Origin: Limnoglobus roseus
GTDB taxonomy: Bacteria; Planctomycetota; Planctomycetia; Gemmatales; Gemmataceae
DNA length: 64,000 nt
Direction of reading: 5' to 3'
Assembly (NCBI RefSeq): GCF_008254045.1
Contig: NZ_CP042425.1
Coordinates: 3,224,001-3,288,000, forward strand
Part shown: one piece after another, positions 17,362-25,697 of the stretch
Layout of the letters: every line of letters begins with the position of its first letter
Position numbering within the stretch: position 1 is the stretch's first letter
Position numbers and translations under genes: made by a program
Notes under the pieces: generated by a model
Databases searched by the model: none
Seen by the model: only the letters and a program-made list of their open reading frames with translations
Told to the model about the DNA's origin: nothing

Positions 17362-18105
17362 GTGCCGACCCTGCGCTCGTTCGTTCCGCAAAGTTTGCAC
17401 CCGATGGCCCGCACGCTGAAGCGACTGTTCGCCGGGGTGCCGCCGATCGACCCGCCGGCCAAGACCGACAACGTCACCGACATCGACTACCACCGCGAGT
17501 ACGCCCGCACCGACCTGACGCAGAACTACTGGCTCATCGTCGGCCCGAGCACGAAGGCCGAGTACGACCGGCTGGCGAAGTTGAAACTGCAACACCTCAT
17601 CGACCTCGGCCTCCGGCCGGATTCCCGCCTGCTCGATGTGGGCTGCGGCACCGGGCAAGTGGCACAGACTTGCGCCGAGTACCTGTCCGACAAGGGCTTC
17701 TACTTCGGCACCGACGTGGGGGCCGAGGGGATCGAGTTCTGCAAGCAGCGGTTCCCACGGCCGAACTTCCGCTTCGCGGTGAACGAGGCGACGACGCTGC
17801 CGATCCACGGCGAGACGTTCGACGCCGCGTGCTACTTCAGCGTGTTCACGCACACCTACCTCGACGAAACGGCCCTGTTGCTCGCCGAGACGGAACGGTT
17901 GCTCGCCCCGTGGGGGTGGGTGTTCGCCGACCTGTTCACGTCGCCGACGGTCGAAGGTTCGGAGGGCAACCGCGGGGCGATGGTCGTGAACCGCGACCGC
18001 TTCCTGCGCCTGGCCAAACTCGTCGGCTTCCCCCGGGCCGAGGTGGTCATGTCTCAGCAACTGCCGGAAGGGAAGCTGCGGGAGTTCTTCAAACTGAGCC
18101 GCTGA
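17362..18105 (+). CDS. Class I SAM-dependent methyltransferase
   Basis: The product has 247 residues with a GTG start preceded by GAGGGG. Motif I is LLDVGCGTGQVAQ, with an acidic motif II position in YFGTDVGAEGIEF and the post-motif region FDAACYFSVFTHTYLDETALLLAETERLLAPWGWVFADLF. The N-terminal 70 residues (with LTQNYWLIVGPSTKAEYD) are not recognised. Substrate unknown. It lies 44 bp before miaA on the same strand and may be co-transcribed. Confidence 0.85.
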   Translation: MPTLRSFVPQSLHPMARTLKRLFAGVPPIDPPAKTDNVTDIDYHREYARTDLTQNYWLIVGPSTKAEYDRLAKLKLQHLIDLGLRPDSRLLDVGCGTGQVAQTCAEYLSDKGFYFGTDVGAEGIEFCKQRFPRPNFRFAVNEATTLPIHGETFDAACYFSVFTHTYLDETALLLAETERLLAPWGWVFADLFTSPTVEGSEGNRGAMVVNRDRFLRLAKLVGFPRAEVVMSQQLPEGKLREFFKLSR

Positions 18106-18149
18106 CGCGCGTATCATGTCCCCGGCAGTTCCGCCTCCGGGTTGAGCCA

Positions 18150-19088
18150 TTGCACGACTTCGCCGACGCCCTGATTCTGACCGGCCCCACCGCGAGCGGG
18201 AAGACCGCGATCGCGGTGGAGTTGGCCGAGCGCATCGGGGCGGAAGTCCTGGCGATGGACTCGATGACACTCTACCGCGGCCTCGACATCGGCACCGCCA
18301 AGCCGACGCCGGCCGAACAAGCCTGCGTGCGGCACCACTTGATCGACTTACTCGACCCGTGGGAGTCGGCCAACGTCGCCTGGTGGCTCGACCAGGCGAC
18401 TAAGGCGTGTGCCGACATCCGCTCTCGCGGCAAGCGGCCGTTGTTCGTCGGCGGCACGCCGTTCTATTTGAAGGCCCTCCTCCACGGCCTGTTCGACGCC
18501 CCACCATCGGACGCGATCCTTCGCCAGCAACTCGAAGCGGAAGCCGCCACACTCGGGAACGAGCACCTGCACGCGAAGCTCGCCACCGTCGATGCGAAGT
18601 CGGCGGCCCGCCTTCACCCCAACGACGTGCGGCGGGTGGTGCGGGCACTCGAAGTCTTCCATCTCACCGGGGCGCCGTTGAGCGCGTTTCAGCAGACGTG
18701 GGATTCGCCGACCTTTGGCAATGATTCGCCCGCGGCTGCCATCCCCTGCGTGAACCTCGAATGGCCGCGGGAGGTCTTGTACGAACGCATCAACCGCCGC
18801 GTGGAAACGATGGTCGCCGGTGGCTGGCTCGACGAGGTTCGCGGCCTGATTGAACTGTCACAACCGCTCAGCCGTGAGGCGTCGCACGCCGTCGGCTACG
18901 CCGAGTTGATCGCCCACGTTCAACACGGTCGGCCGACGCTGGCCGAAGCGGTCGCGCAAATTCAGCAGCGCACGCGGCAGTTCGCGAAGCGGCAGATGAC
19001 GTGGTTTCGCGGTCTGAAAGCCTGCCACGGGGTGCCCGCGGGCGAACCGGAGGCGGCCGAACGGGTGCTGGCGGCGTGGGGCATTTAG
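18150..19088 (+). CDS. miaA: tRNA dimethylallyltransferase
   Basis: The product has 312 residues. The P-loop is LTGPTASGKTAIAVELA, then EVLAMDSMTLYRGLDIGTAKP, VRHHLIDLLDP, PLFVGGTPFYLKALLHGLF, RLHPNDVRRVVRALEV and the C-terminal RTRQFAKRQMTWFRG. It adds a dimethylallyl group to A37 of tRNAs reading U-starting codons. No ATG or GTG is in frame before the P-loop; TTG 18150 is the only suitable start and gives a normal length. It follows the methyltransferase gene by 44 bp. Confidence 0.93.
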   Translation: MHDFADALILTGPTASGKTAIAVELAERIGAEVLAMDSMTLYRGLDIGTAKPTPAEQACVRHHLIDLLDPWESANVAWWLDQATKACADIRSRGKRPLFVGGTPFYLKALLHGLFDAPPSDAILRQQLEAEAATLGNEHLHAKLATVDAKSAARLHPNDVRRVVRALEVFHLTGAPLSAFQQTWDSPTFGNDSPAAAIPCVNLEWPREVLYERINRRVETMVAGGWLDEVRGLIELSQPLSREASHAVGYAELIAHVQHGRPTLAEAVAQIQQRTRQFAKRQMTWFRGLKACHGVPAGEPEAAERVLAAWGI

Positions 19089-19158
19089 CCGCCGCCGGAA
19101 CCGGACGTTCATACAATTACTGTTCCTCTCCCTCGATCCTTGAGAAGGTGAAATCGCG

Positions 19159-20781
19159 ATGGCTCGCGTGCTGATTGCCGACAACCTGGAAGCCTCCGCC
19201 GCCGAGACGCTCAAGAAACTCGGCGTGCCGGTTGATCACCGGCCGGAACTGAGCAAAAAGCCGGAAGAACTGAAGGCCGCCCTCCGGGAATACGACGCCG
19301 TCATCGTGCGGTCGGCCGCGAAGATCACGGCCGAGATGCTCGAAAACCCCGGCAAACTCCGGGCCATCGCCCGCGCCGGGGTCGGCGTGGACACGATCGA
19401 CGTGGCCGCCGCCACCCGCAAGGGCGTCGTGGTCATGAACACGCCCGGCGGCAACACCGTCTCGGCCGCGGAACACACGATCGCACTGATGATGTCGCTG
19501 GCCCGCCTCGTCCCGCAGGCCGACGCGACGATGAAGAAGGGCGGCTGGGACCGCAACAAGTTCGTCGGCACCCAAGTCACCGGCAAGACGCTCGGCGTCA
19601 TTGGCCTCGGTCGGATCGGCCGCGAGGTCGCAAAACGGGCCGCCGGGCTAGAGATGAAGGTTCTCGCGTTCGACCCGTTCGTCACGCCGGACAAGGTCGC
19701 CGAGATGGGCTACAAGCCGGCCGCGAGCATCGAGGCGATGCTGCCGGACGTGGACTTCCTGACGATTCACGTGCCGCTGACCGACGAAACCAAATCGCTG
19801 ATCGGGCCGAACGAACTCGCCAAGATGAAGAAGACGGCCCGCATCCTCAACGTCGCCCGCGGCGGCATTGTGGATGAAAAGGCCCTCGCGGACGCCCTGA
19901 AGGCCGGGACCATCGGCGGGGCCGGCATCGACGTGTTCAGCGTCGAGCCGATCGTCGCCGACAACCCACTGATCGGCGCGCCGAACATCGTCCTCACGCC
20001 GCACCTCGGGGCGTCCACTTACGAAGCCCAGGAAAACGTCGCCATCGAAGCGGCCGAGTTGATCGCGAACTTCTTGCTGAAGGGCATCGTCGCGAACGCC
20101 GTGAACATGGCCGCCGTGGACCGCAAGGAACTCGACGAACTCAAGCAGTACGTGGACCTCGCCCGGCGGTTGGGCATGTTGCACGCCCAGATGAACCATG
20201 GGCAGATCAAGAAGGTCGCGCTCACCTACAAGGGCGACCTCGCGAACAAGAAGACCAAGCTCCTCACGTCGGCGTTCACCGCCGGGCTGCTCGAATCGCG
20301 GATGGCCGGCGTGAACCTCGTGAACGCCGAGGTCATGGCCCGGGACCGCGGCATCGAGATCACCTCGTCCGCGTCGCCGAAGAAGGATGACTTCGCCTCG
20401 CTCATGCAGGCCGACGTGGAGACGGACAAGAAGACTTACACCGCCGCCGGCACGCTCTTCGGCAACGAGTACCTCCGCCTCGTCCGGCTCGGCTCGTACC
20501 GCCTGGAAGCGTACCTCGACGGCGTGCTGTTCGTGTTCAGCCACCGCGACCGGCCGGGCGTGATCGGCTTCATGGGCAGTACTTTCGGCAAGCACGGGGT
20601 GAACATCGCGGGCATGAACCTCGGTCGCCAAGCGCCCGGCGGCGAGGCGATCGGGGTATTGAACCTGGATACCGTCCCCGACGCCGCGGCCGTGGACGAA
20701 GTTGCCGGGCATTCCGACATCACGAGCGTCTCGGTCGTAAAACTTCCGCCGGCCGGCGAGTTACCGGGTTGGCTCGGCTAA
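19159..20781 (+). CDS. serA: D-3-phosphoglycerate dehydrogenase (long, ACT-containing form)
   Basis: The product has 540 residues. The N-terminal half shows AGVGVDTIDVAAATRKGVVVMNTPGGNTVSAAEHT, the NAD-binding GVIGLGRIGREVAKRA, ARGGIVDEKALADAL, and the active-site GAGIDVF...LTPHLGAST region. An intervening domain of about 130 residues and a C-terminal ACT domain (FVFSHRDRPGVIGFMGSTFGKHGVNI) follow, as in long SerA enzymes that may sense serine. It makes 3-phosphohydroxypyruvate, the first step of serine synthesis. GAGAAGGTG precedes the ATG. It stands alone downstream of miaA. Confidence 0.95.
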   Translation: MARVLIADNLEASAAETLKKLGVPVDHRPELSKKPEELKAALREYDAVIVRSAAKITAEMLENPGKLRAIARAGVGVDTIDVAAATRKGVVVMNTPGGNTVSAAEHTIALMMSLARLVPQADATMKKGGWDRNKFVGTQVTGKTLGVIGLGRIGREVAKRAAGLEMKVLAFDPFVTPDKVAEMGYKPAASIEAMLPDVDFLTIHVPLTDETKSLIGPNELAKMKKTARILNVARGGIVDEKALADALKAGTIGGAGIDVFSVEPIVADNPLIGAPNIVLTPHLGASTYEAQENVAIEAAELIANFLLKGIVANAVNMAAVDRKELDELKQYVDLARRLGMLHAQMNHGQIKKVALTYKGDLANKKTKLLTSAFTAGLLESRMAGVNLVNAEVMARDRGIEITSSASPKKDDFASLMQADVETDKKTYTAAGTLFGNEYLRLVRLGSYRLEAYLDGVLFVFSHRDRPGVIGFMGSTFGKHGVNIAGMNLGRQAPGGEAIGVLNLDTVPDAAAVDEVAGHSDITSVSVVKLPPAGELPGWLG

Positions 20782-20917
20782 CGGTTTTCGATACTGTTCA
20801 GGGAACGGATCGGCCCGCCGGCCGGTCCGGGTTCGTCAACTTCGCCCTCCCAGAACATTCTCGGCAAACCCCGGCCACCGTGCCGGACCGTGACTTGTCC
20901 GTTCCACTCGGAGCCGG

Positions 20918-22270
20918 ATGTTTGCCACGCCACCCAATCCTGACTTGTTCGCGATCCAATCGCCGGAGCGGTGGCCGTACGTGCTCGCCGCCCTGGCCGG
21001 TGTCACTCTGCTCGCGGCCCTGTGGATCATGACCCTCCGTCTCCGCCTGAAGCGGCAGACCGAGGAACTGCGGGCGCGATTCGCGAAGGAAGCGGAACTC
21101 GAAGCCCGCATCCGCCAGGGGCAGAAGCTTGAAGCCGTCGGCCGGCTGGCGGGCGGTATTGCCCACGACTTCAACAACCTGCTCACGGTCATCAACGGCT
21201 GTTCCGAACTGCTCGACAGTACCCTACCGCCGGACCACCTCTCGCGGGACTTGCTCAACGACATTCGCCGCGCGGGGGAGCGGGCCGCCGGCCTGACCAC
21301 GCAACTCCTCTTGTTCAGCCGTCAGCGGCCGATGAACCTCGTGGCCGTGGACTTGAACAACGCCGTCGTCGACGCCGTGCGGTTGCTCGGCCGCGTTCTC
21401 GGCGAGAACGTCATCGTCGAAACGCACCTCGCCCCCGGCCTGCGGACGGTGAAGGCCGACTACGGGCTCATCCACCAGATCATCCTGAACTTGGCCGTGA
21501 ACTCCCGGGACGCGATGCCGCACGGCGGCACGGTCACGGTCCGCACGCGAGCGGTCGAAATCCCCGACGGCCGCACGATGAACCGCCTGACCCTCGCGGA
21601 CACCGGGTGGGGGATGGACGAGGCGACGCAGAAGAAGATTTTTGAGCCGTTCTTCACCACGAAGGACGTGGGCAAGGGCACCGGCCTGGGCCTCGCCACC
21701 GTCTACGGCATCGTGAAAACACTCGGCGGCGAGGTCCACTTTTCCAGCAAGGTCGGCAGCGGCACGACGTTCGAAATTGATCTGCCGGCCGCCGGCCTGT
21801 CCGAACACAGTGACCCGGTCCACCGCCGCAAGACGACCGTCGGCGTGGACGAGCTAACGCCGATGCCGGCCCGCGGCGTGATCTTGGTGGTGGAAGACGA
21901 CGAGATGGTCCTGACGCTGGCGGAGAAGTCCCTCCAGCGGCACGGCTACCAAGTGCTGACGGCCCGCACGTCGACCGACGCCGTCGGCAAGGCCCGCAAC
22001 ACGAAGAAGCTCGACCTACTGATTACCGACGTGGTGATGCCGCAACTGAGCGGCCCGGAAATCGCCAACATCATCAGCGCCTTCCGCCCCGGCCTCCGCG
22101 TCCTCTTCATGAGCGGCCACACGCCGGAAGAGATTCTCCGCCAGGGCGTCCGCGACCTGGACGCCCACAGTTTCATTCAGAAGCCGTTCACGCCCGAATC
22201 GCTCATGTCCAGCGTGCAAGTCAGCCTCGTGCAAACCCTCCCCGAGATCGACCTCGGGGCGATGCGGTAG
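20918..22270 (+). CDS. Hybrid histidine kinase with C-terminal receiver domain
   Basis: The product has 450 residues. One transmembrane helix lies at about residues 20-40, followed by a short coiled coil. The H-box is [18 protein letters not shown], the N-box [14 protein letters not shown], then [15 protein letters not shown] and [15 protein letters not shown] receiver domain fills residues about 325-440 ([10 protein letters not shown], phosphoacceptor in [20 protein letters not shown]). No periplasmic sensor domain is present, so the signal is unknown and the regulator it serves is not adjacent. GGAG lies just before the ATG. Confidence 0.93.
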   Translation: MFATPPNPDLFAIQSPERWPYVLAALAGVTLLAALWIMTLRLRLKRQTEELRARFAKEAELEARIRQGQKLEAVGRLAGGIAHDFNNLLTVINGCSELLDSTLPPDHLSRDLLNDIRRAGERAAGLTTQLLLFSRQRPMNLVAVDLNNAVVDAVRLLGRVLGENVIVETHLAPGLRTVKADYGLIHQIILNLAVNSRDAMPHGGTVTVRTRAVEIPDGRTMNRLTLADTGWGMDEATQKKIFEPFFTTKDVGKGTGLGLATVYGIVKTLGGEVHFSSKVGSGTTFEIDLPAAGLSEHSDPVHRRKTTVGVDELTPMPARGVILVVEDDEMVLTLAEKSLQRHGYQVLTARTSTDAVGKARNTKKLDLLITDVVMPQLSGPEIANIISAFRPGLRVLFMSGHTPEEILRQGVRDLDAHSFIQKPFTPESLMSSVQVSLVQTLPEIDLGAMR

Positions 22271-22292
22271 GGCGCGTGAGGGGGTTGCCCGC

Positions 22293-23162
22293 TCACCACT
22301 CGTCGGCGGCGAAAACGGCCTTCGCTGCCGTGGCCTCGTCCTTCGCCGGCGTACACTCGGTGCCGACCCAGCCGGTGTACTTCAGGGTGGCCAGTTCCTT
22401 CAGGACGCGGGAGTAGTTGATCTCGCCCGTGCCGGGTTCGTGCCGGCCGGGGTGGTCGGCGAGTTGCACGTAGCCGATGGCGTCGGCTGCGAAGCCTTCC
22501 TTCAGGTGGCCGCACAGGTCGCCTTCCGTGATGTGCATGTGGTACAAGTCCCAGTTCAACTTCACGAACTTCGAGCCGACCGCCTTCACGATCTTCATGG
22601 CCGGGGCCGAGCCGTAGAGGCAGTGGCCCTTGTGGTCGACGCGGACGTTCATCGCTTCGAGGATGAGCATTACGCCCGCCGCTTCCGCGACGGGAGCCGC
22701 TGCTTTCAGGGCGTCGATGATCGTGGCGTGCATCTGCTCCTGCGAGACGCCGGGGATGTCGTCGCCGGCCACCACGCACATCATCTGGCACTTCAACTTC
22801 TTCGCGACCTCGCACGCCTCGCCGATTTTGTCCACGACTTTCTGCTTGTTCTTCGGGTCGTTCATCCCCGGCTTGAAGCCCCAGGCGGTGAACTGCGTGA
22901 TCGTCAGTTTCAACCGCTCGCAGGTGTCGGCGACGGCCGCGATGTCCTTGCCCTCGTAGGGCCAGAACTCGACGCCGGGGAAGCCGAGGGCGGCCGCTCC
23001 TTCGAGCCGCTTGAGGAAGTTCTTTTCCTTCGAGAACCACATCTCGACGTTGCACGCGAACTTGGTGTGATTCGCCTTGCCGGTCGGCGAGTCGGCGGTC
23101 AATCGCGAACCGATGGCGGCCGTCGCGGCGGTGGCGAGGAAGTGTCGGCGGGTTGGCGTCAT
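22293..23162 (-). CDS. Hydroxypyruvate isomerase-like TIM-barrel protein, Tat-exported
   Basis: The product has 289 residues. A twin-arginine leader (TPTRRHFLATAATAAIG) precedes a xylose-isomerase-like barrel: FACNVEMWFSKEKNFLKRLEGAAALGFPGVEFWP, LTITQFTAWGF, VMLILEAMNVRVDHKGHCLYGS (first catalytic Glu), KLNWDLYHMHITEGDL, YVQLADHPGRHEPGTGEINY, and WVGTECTP (second Glu). These match the Hyi branch of the sugar isomerase/epimerase superfamily. Export by Tat is common for planctomycete members. The true substrate may be another sugar acid or keto sugar. It is first reached from the DUF6797 gene across a palindromic element. Confidence 0.85.
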   Translation of the reverse strand: MTPTRRHFLATAATAAIGSRLTADSPTGKANHTKFACNVEMWFSKEKNFLKRLEGAAALGFPGVEFWPYEGKDIAAVADTCERLKLTITQFTAWGFKPGMNDPKNKQKVVDKIGEACEVAKKLKCQMMCVVAGDDIPGVSQEQMHATIIDALKAAAPVAEAAGVMLILEAMNVRVDHKGHCLYGSAPAMKIVKAVGSKFVKLNWDLYHMHITEGDLCGHLKEGFAADAIGYVQLADHPGRHEPGTGEINYSRVLKELATLKYTGWVGTECTPAKDEATAAKAVFAADEW

Positions 23163-23178
23163 GGGAGGGGTTCCAAAA

Positions 23179-23252
23179 GGCGAGCGGCCCGGCGTAAGCG
23201 GGCCGTGTCTGGAACGGAGAGGACACGGCCCGCTTACGCCGGGCCGCTCGCC
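23179..23252. repeat. Intergenic palindromic repeat, copy 1
   Basis: Perfect 31-bp arms (23179-23209 and 23222-23252) flank a 12-base loop. The arm sequence, starting GGCGAGCGGCCCGGCG, is shared with copies at 25617-25696 and 36447-36521. It fills the gap between two leftward genes and ends exactly where the stop codon of the DUF6797 gene begins. Confidence 0.9.
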
Positions 23253-25601
23253 TTACTTCTTCCCCACGTCGTGCACGGTCAGGAACACCGAGCCGGTGAC
23301 GGCCCGCGTGGTGTCCTTCGTCGCGAGGTTGTAGCCGAGTTGCATCTGCTGGACCGGCTTCATGCCGCCCGCGACCTTCACGAACAGCGTCTTGCCGTCG
23401 GCCGACAGGTCGGCCGCGGAGATGATCAAGTCGTCTTGCCCTTCGGCCTGCGGATTCGAGACCTTCCACCGCTTCGAGCCGTACTCGCCGCTCCAGCGGT
23501 AGCCCCACCACGCGGCCCGGAAGTTGGCGAGGTTCTTCACCGCGGCCGGGTCGAGGGCGTTCGGGAACGTCAGCTTCACGCCGTCCGGCACGACTTCCAT
23601 TTTCACCGGGATGTCGAACGGCTTGCCGGTCGGCCGAACTCGCTGGAGGCTGCCGTCGGCCTGCGCGGACGTCTGCCAACCGTTGAGGCCGACGACGTAG
23701 AGTTGCCCGTCCTTCGGGTTGAACCGCCCGGTCCGCGAACCGGACAGGAAGCGCATCCCCAGGTCGGCCGCACCACCTTGAACGGTCTCCCCGATCTCTT
23801 GCCGCAGCAGGACGAACGACTTGCACCGGCCGTAGCTAAAGTGCAGCGGCAGCCCGGCGAGCGGCCCCCACCGTTCATCCTTCGGCACCCACACCTGACA
23901 TCCGGCCGAGTTATCGACCTCGCGCGGCAGCCAGCACAGCGGCGGGTCGTAGGTCTTCGGCGGAACGTCCCGGTGGCTCGCCCGCATGTCGCCGTAGAAG
24001 CCGCCCTTCTTGTACTCGTCGATCCGCGTGGCCGGCATCCAGTTCCCTTCCTGGTCGGCCCCGGTAATGATCCCCGTCGGCGAGATGCCGAGGCCGATCG
24101 GGTGGCGGAAGCCGGTGCAGTAGACATCGGCCTTACTGCCGTCCTTGCTGATTCGCATGAGCGTGCCGCCGGTCGGCGTGTCGGTGTCGCCGGTCTTGTG
24201 GAAGAAGAAGTTCCCCTGCGGGTCGGTTTCGAGGCTGGTGTCGTAGCTGTGTTCGCCGCCGCTGACGTGCCAGTCGTTGTTGACGCACTCGTAGAAGTCG
24301 GCCTCGCCGTCGTTGTTCTCGTCGTGCAGCCGGGTGAGTTGGCCGCGTTCGAGGACGTGAATCTTGCCGTCAATCACCTTCACGCCGAGCGGCTGGTAAA
24401 GGCCAGTCGCGAACCGCTGCCAGTGGCACTCGTCCTTCGCCTCGTCCACTCGCACCAGCCACACGTCACCGTGGGCGGTGGTCATCACGATGCGGCCGTC
24501 CGGTAGGAAATCGACGGCGGTGCAGAAGAAGAGCGCCTTGTACGGGTTGTCGTAGGGGATCGTGAGCGTGTCGACGGCGAACGGGCTGTCGGCCGAGCCG
24601 CGGACGAGTTTTGTGACCAGCGGCTTGCCCCAACGGAGGCCGCCGGGCTTGGTGAGGGGCGTGAGGTCGTCGCCGCGGTCGAGCGTGCCGACGAACTTCG
24701 CGAACGCTTCGAGTTGCGTGGCCGCGAACCGCCCGTACACGACGTTGGCCTTCCACCCGTCGGCGGACGTTTCGTTGCGGAGGAAGGCGTACCCGTGGCC
24801 GTCGGGCAGCAGGGCCACGTTCGCGGGCTTTTCCGCGATCGCGATGGCTTCCTGGCCGCCGGTCACGTCGTCGAACAACAGTTGGACGTCCGATTTGATC
24901 GTCCGGCCCGCCCCGGTGAGTTTGTCGACGAGCATCAACTGCTTGTTCACGCCGCCCTGCGGGTTGCGAACCTGGACCGAGCGAACGATCACCGACAGGT
25001 CGTCGTGCGTGACGAGCCGGGGCGACTCCAGCACTTCGAGGTCGCCGACGGTGTACTTCACGACCACGCGGTCGCCGTGGAAGTACGTCCCGCGGTACTT
25101 CGCCCACGCCTTCGGCAGCGGGGCGGTGAAGCGGCTGACGCCAGCGTCCCATTTGCCGTTCGCGTCGGGCCAGCCGGGGCCGGGCGGGAGCGCGAACGTC
25201 GTCTGTCCCTTCGGCGTCGGCGTGTTGAGTAGGCCGAACCGTCGATCGCTGATGTTCACGAACCCGCCGGTCCAACCGGCGACCATCCGCATCGTGTTGC
25301 GGTCGAAGGCGACGCCGGCCTTGCCGCCGTCGAGCTTGATGACGGTCGCCTTATACGCCATCTGCGGGTCCTTGCCGACCGGGTAGCGGAAGGTGCAGTT
25401 CAGCGCGGGGCCGGTGTCGGTGGACTGGAACCGCTTGTCGTCCCAGTCGGGGTCTTTCATCCGCTCGAACGGCTCGGCCTTCCCGACGCCCGGCCGCGGC
25501 GTCCAGTCGTTGATGTCCACCGGGGCCACCAGCGGCGGCTTCGGCGGGTCGGCGGCGAACGTCGCGAGCGGGGCAAGGAGCAAGGCGAGCAGGGTGCGCA
25601 T
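23253..25601 (-). CDS. Exported DUF6797/sorbosone-dehydrogenase-like propeller protein
   Basis: The product has 782 residues with a signal peptide (LLALLLAPLATFAADPP). The N-terminal third contains TDTGPALNCTFRYP, DKRFQSTD and FDRNTMRMVAGWTGGFVN, as in DUF6797-type proteins. The middle reads as a beta-propeller of the glucose/sorbosone type (FLPDGRIVMTTAHGDVWLVR, LYQPLGVKVIDGKIHVLERGQLTRLHDENNDGEADFY, GFRHPIGLGISPTG). No heme-binding CxxCH is present, unlike many relatives. It likely acts in the periplasm on a carbohydrate. ATG 25601 has GGAGAGG 8 bases before it. Confidence 0.82.
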   Translation of the reverse strand: MRTLLALLLAPLATFAADPPKPPLVAPVDINDWTPRPGVGKAEPFERMKDPDWDDKRFQSTDTGPALNCTFRYPVGKDPQMAYKATVIKLDGGKAGVAFDRNTMRMVAGWTGGFVNISDRRFGLLNTPTPKGQTTFALPPGPGWPDANGKWDAGVSRFTAPLPKAWAKYRGTYFHGDRVVVKYTVGDLEVLESPRLVTHDDLSVIVRSVQVRNPQGGVNKQLMLVDKLTGAGRTIKSDVQLLFDDVTGGQEAIAIAEKPANVALLPDGHGYAFLRNETSADGWKANVVYGRFAATQLEAFAKFVGTLDRGDDLTPLTKPGGLRWGKPLVTKLVRGSADSPFAVDTLTIPYDNPYKALFFCTAVDFLPDGRIVMTTAHGDVWLVRVDEAKDECHWQRFATGLYQPLGVKVIDGKIHVLERGQLTRLHDENNDGEADFYECVNNDWHVSGGEHSYDTSLETDPQGNFFFHKTGDTDTPTGGTLMRISKDGSKADVYCTGFRHPIGLGISPTGIITGADQEGNWMPATRIDEYKKGGFYGDMRASHRDVPPKTYDPPLCWLPREVDNSAGCQVWVPKDERWGPLAGLPLHFSYGRCKSFVLLRQEIGETVQGGAADLGMRFLSGSRTGRFNPKDGQLYVVGLNGWQTSAQADGSLQRVRPTGKPFDIPVKMEVVPDGVKLTFPNALDPAAVKNLANFRAAWWGYRWSGEYGSKRWKVSNPQAEGQDDLIISAADLSADGKTLFVKVAGGMKPVQQMQLGYNLATKDTTRAVTGSVFLTVHDVGKK

Positions 25602-25616
25602 GAGAACGACCTCTCC

Positions 25617-25696
25617 GGCGAGCGGCCCGGCGTAAGCGGGCCGTGTCTGGACTGGTTCACTCAAAGACACGGCCCGCTTACGCCGGGCCGCTCGCC
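25617..25696. repeat. Intergenic palindromic repeat, copy 2
   Basis: Perfect 32-bp arms (25617-25648 and 25665-25696) flank a 16-base loop. The arm is identical to copy 1 over their common length. It fills most of the gap between the DUF6797 gene start and the RND gene stop at 25698. Confidence 0.9.
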
Positions 25697-25697
25697 T

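Noticed and set aside
22440-24506. 688-codon open frame on the plus strand
   Set aside because: It is antisense to the isomerase and DUF6797 genes and runs through the palindromic repeat; not protein-like.
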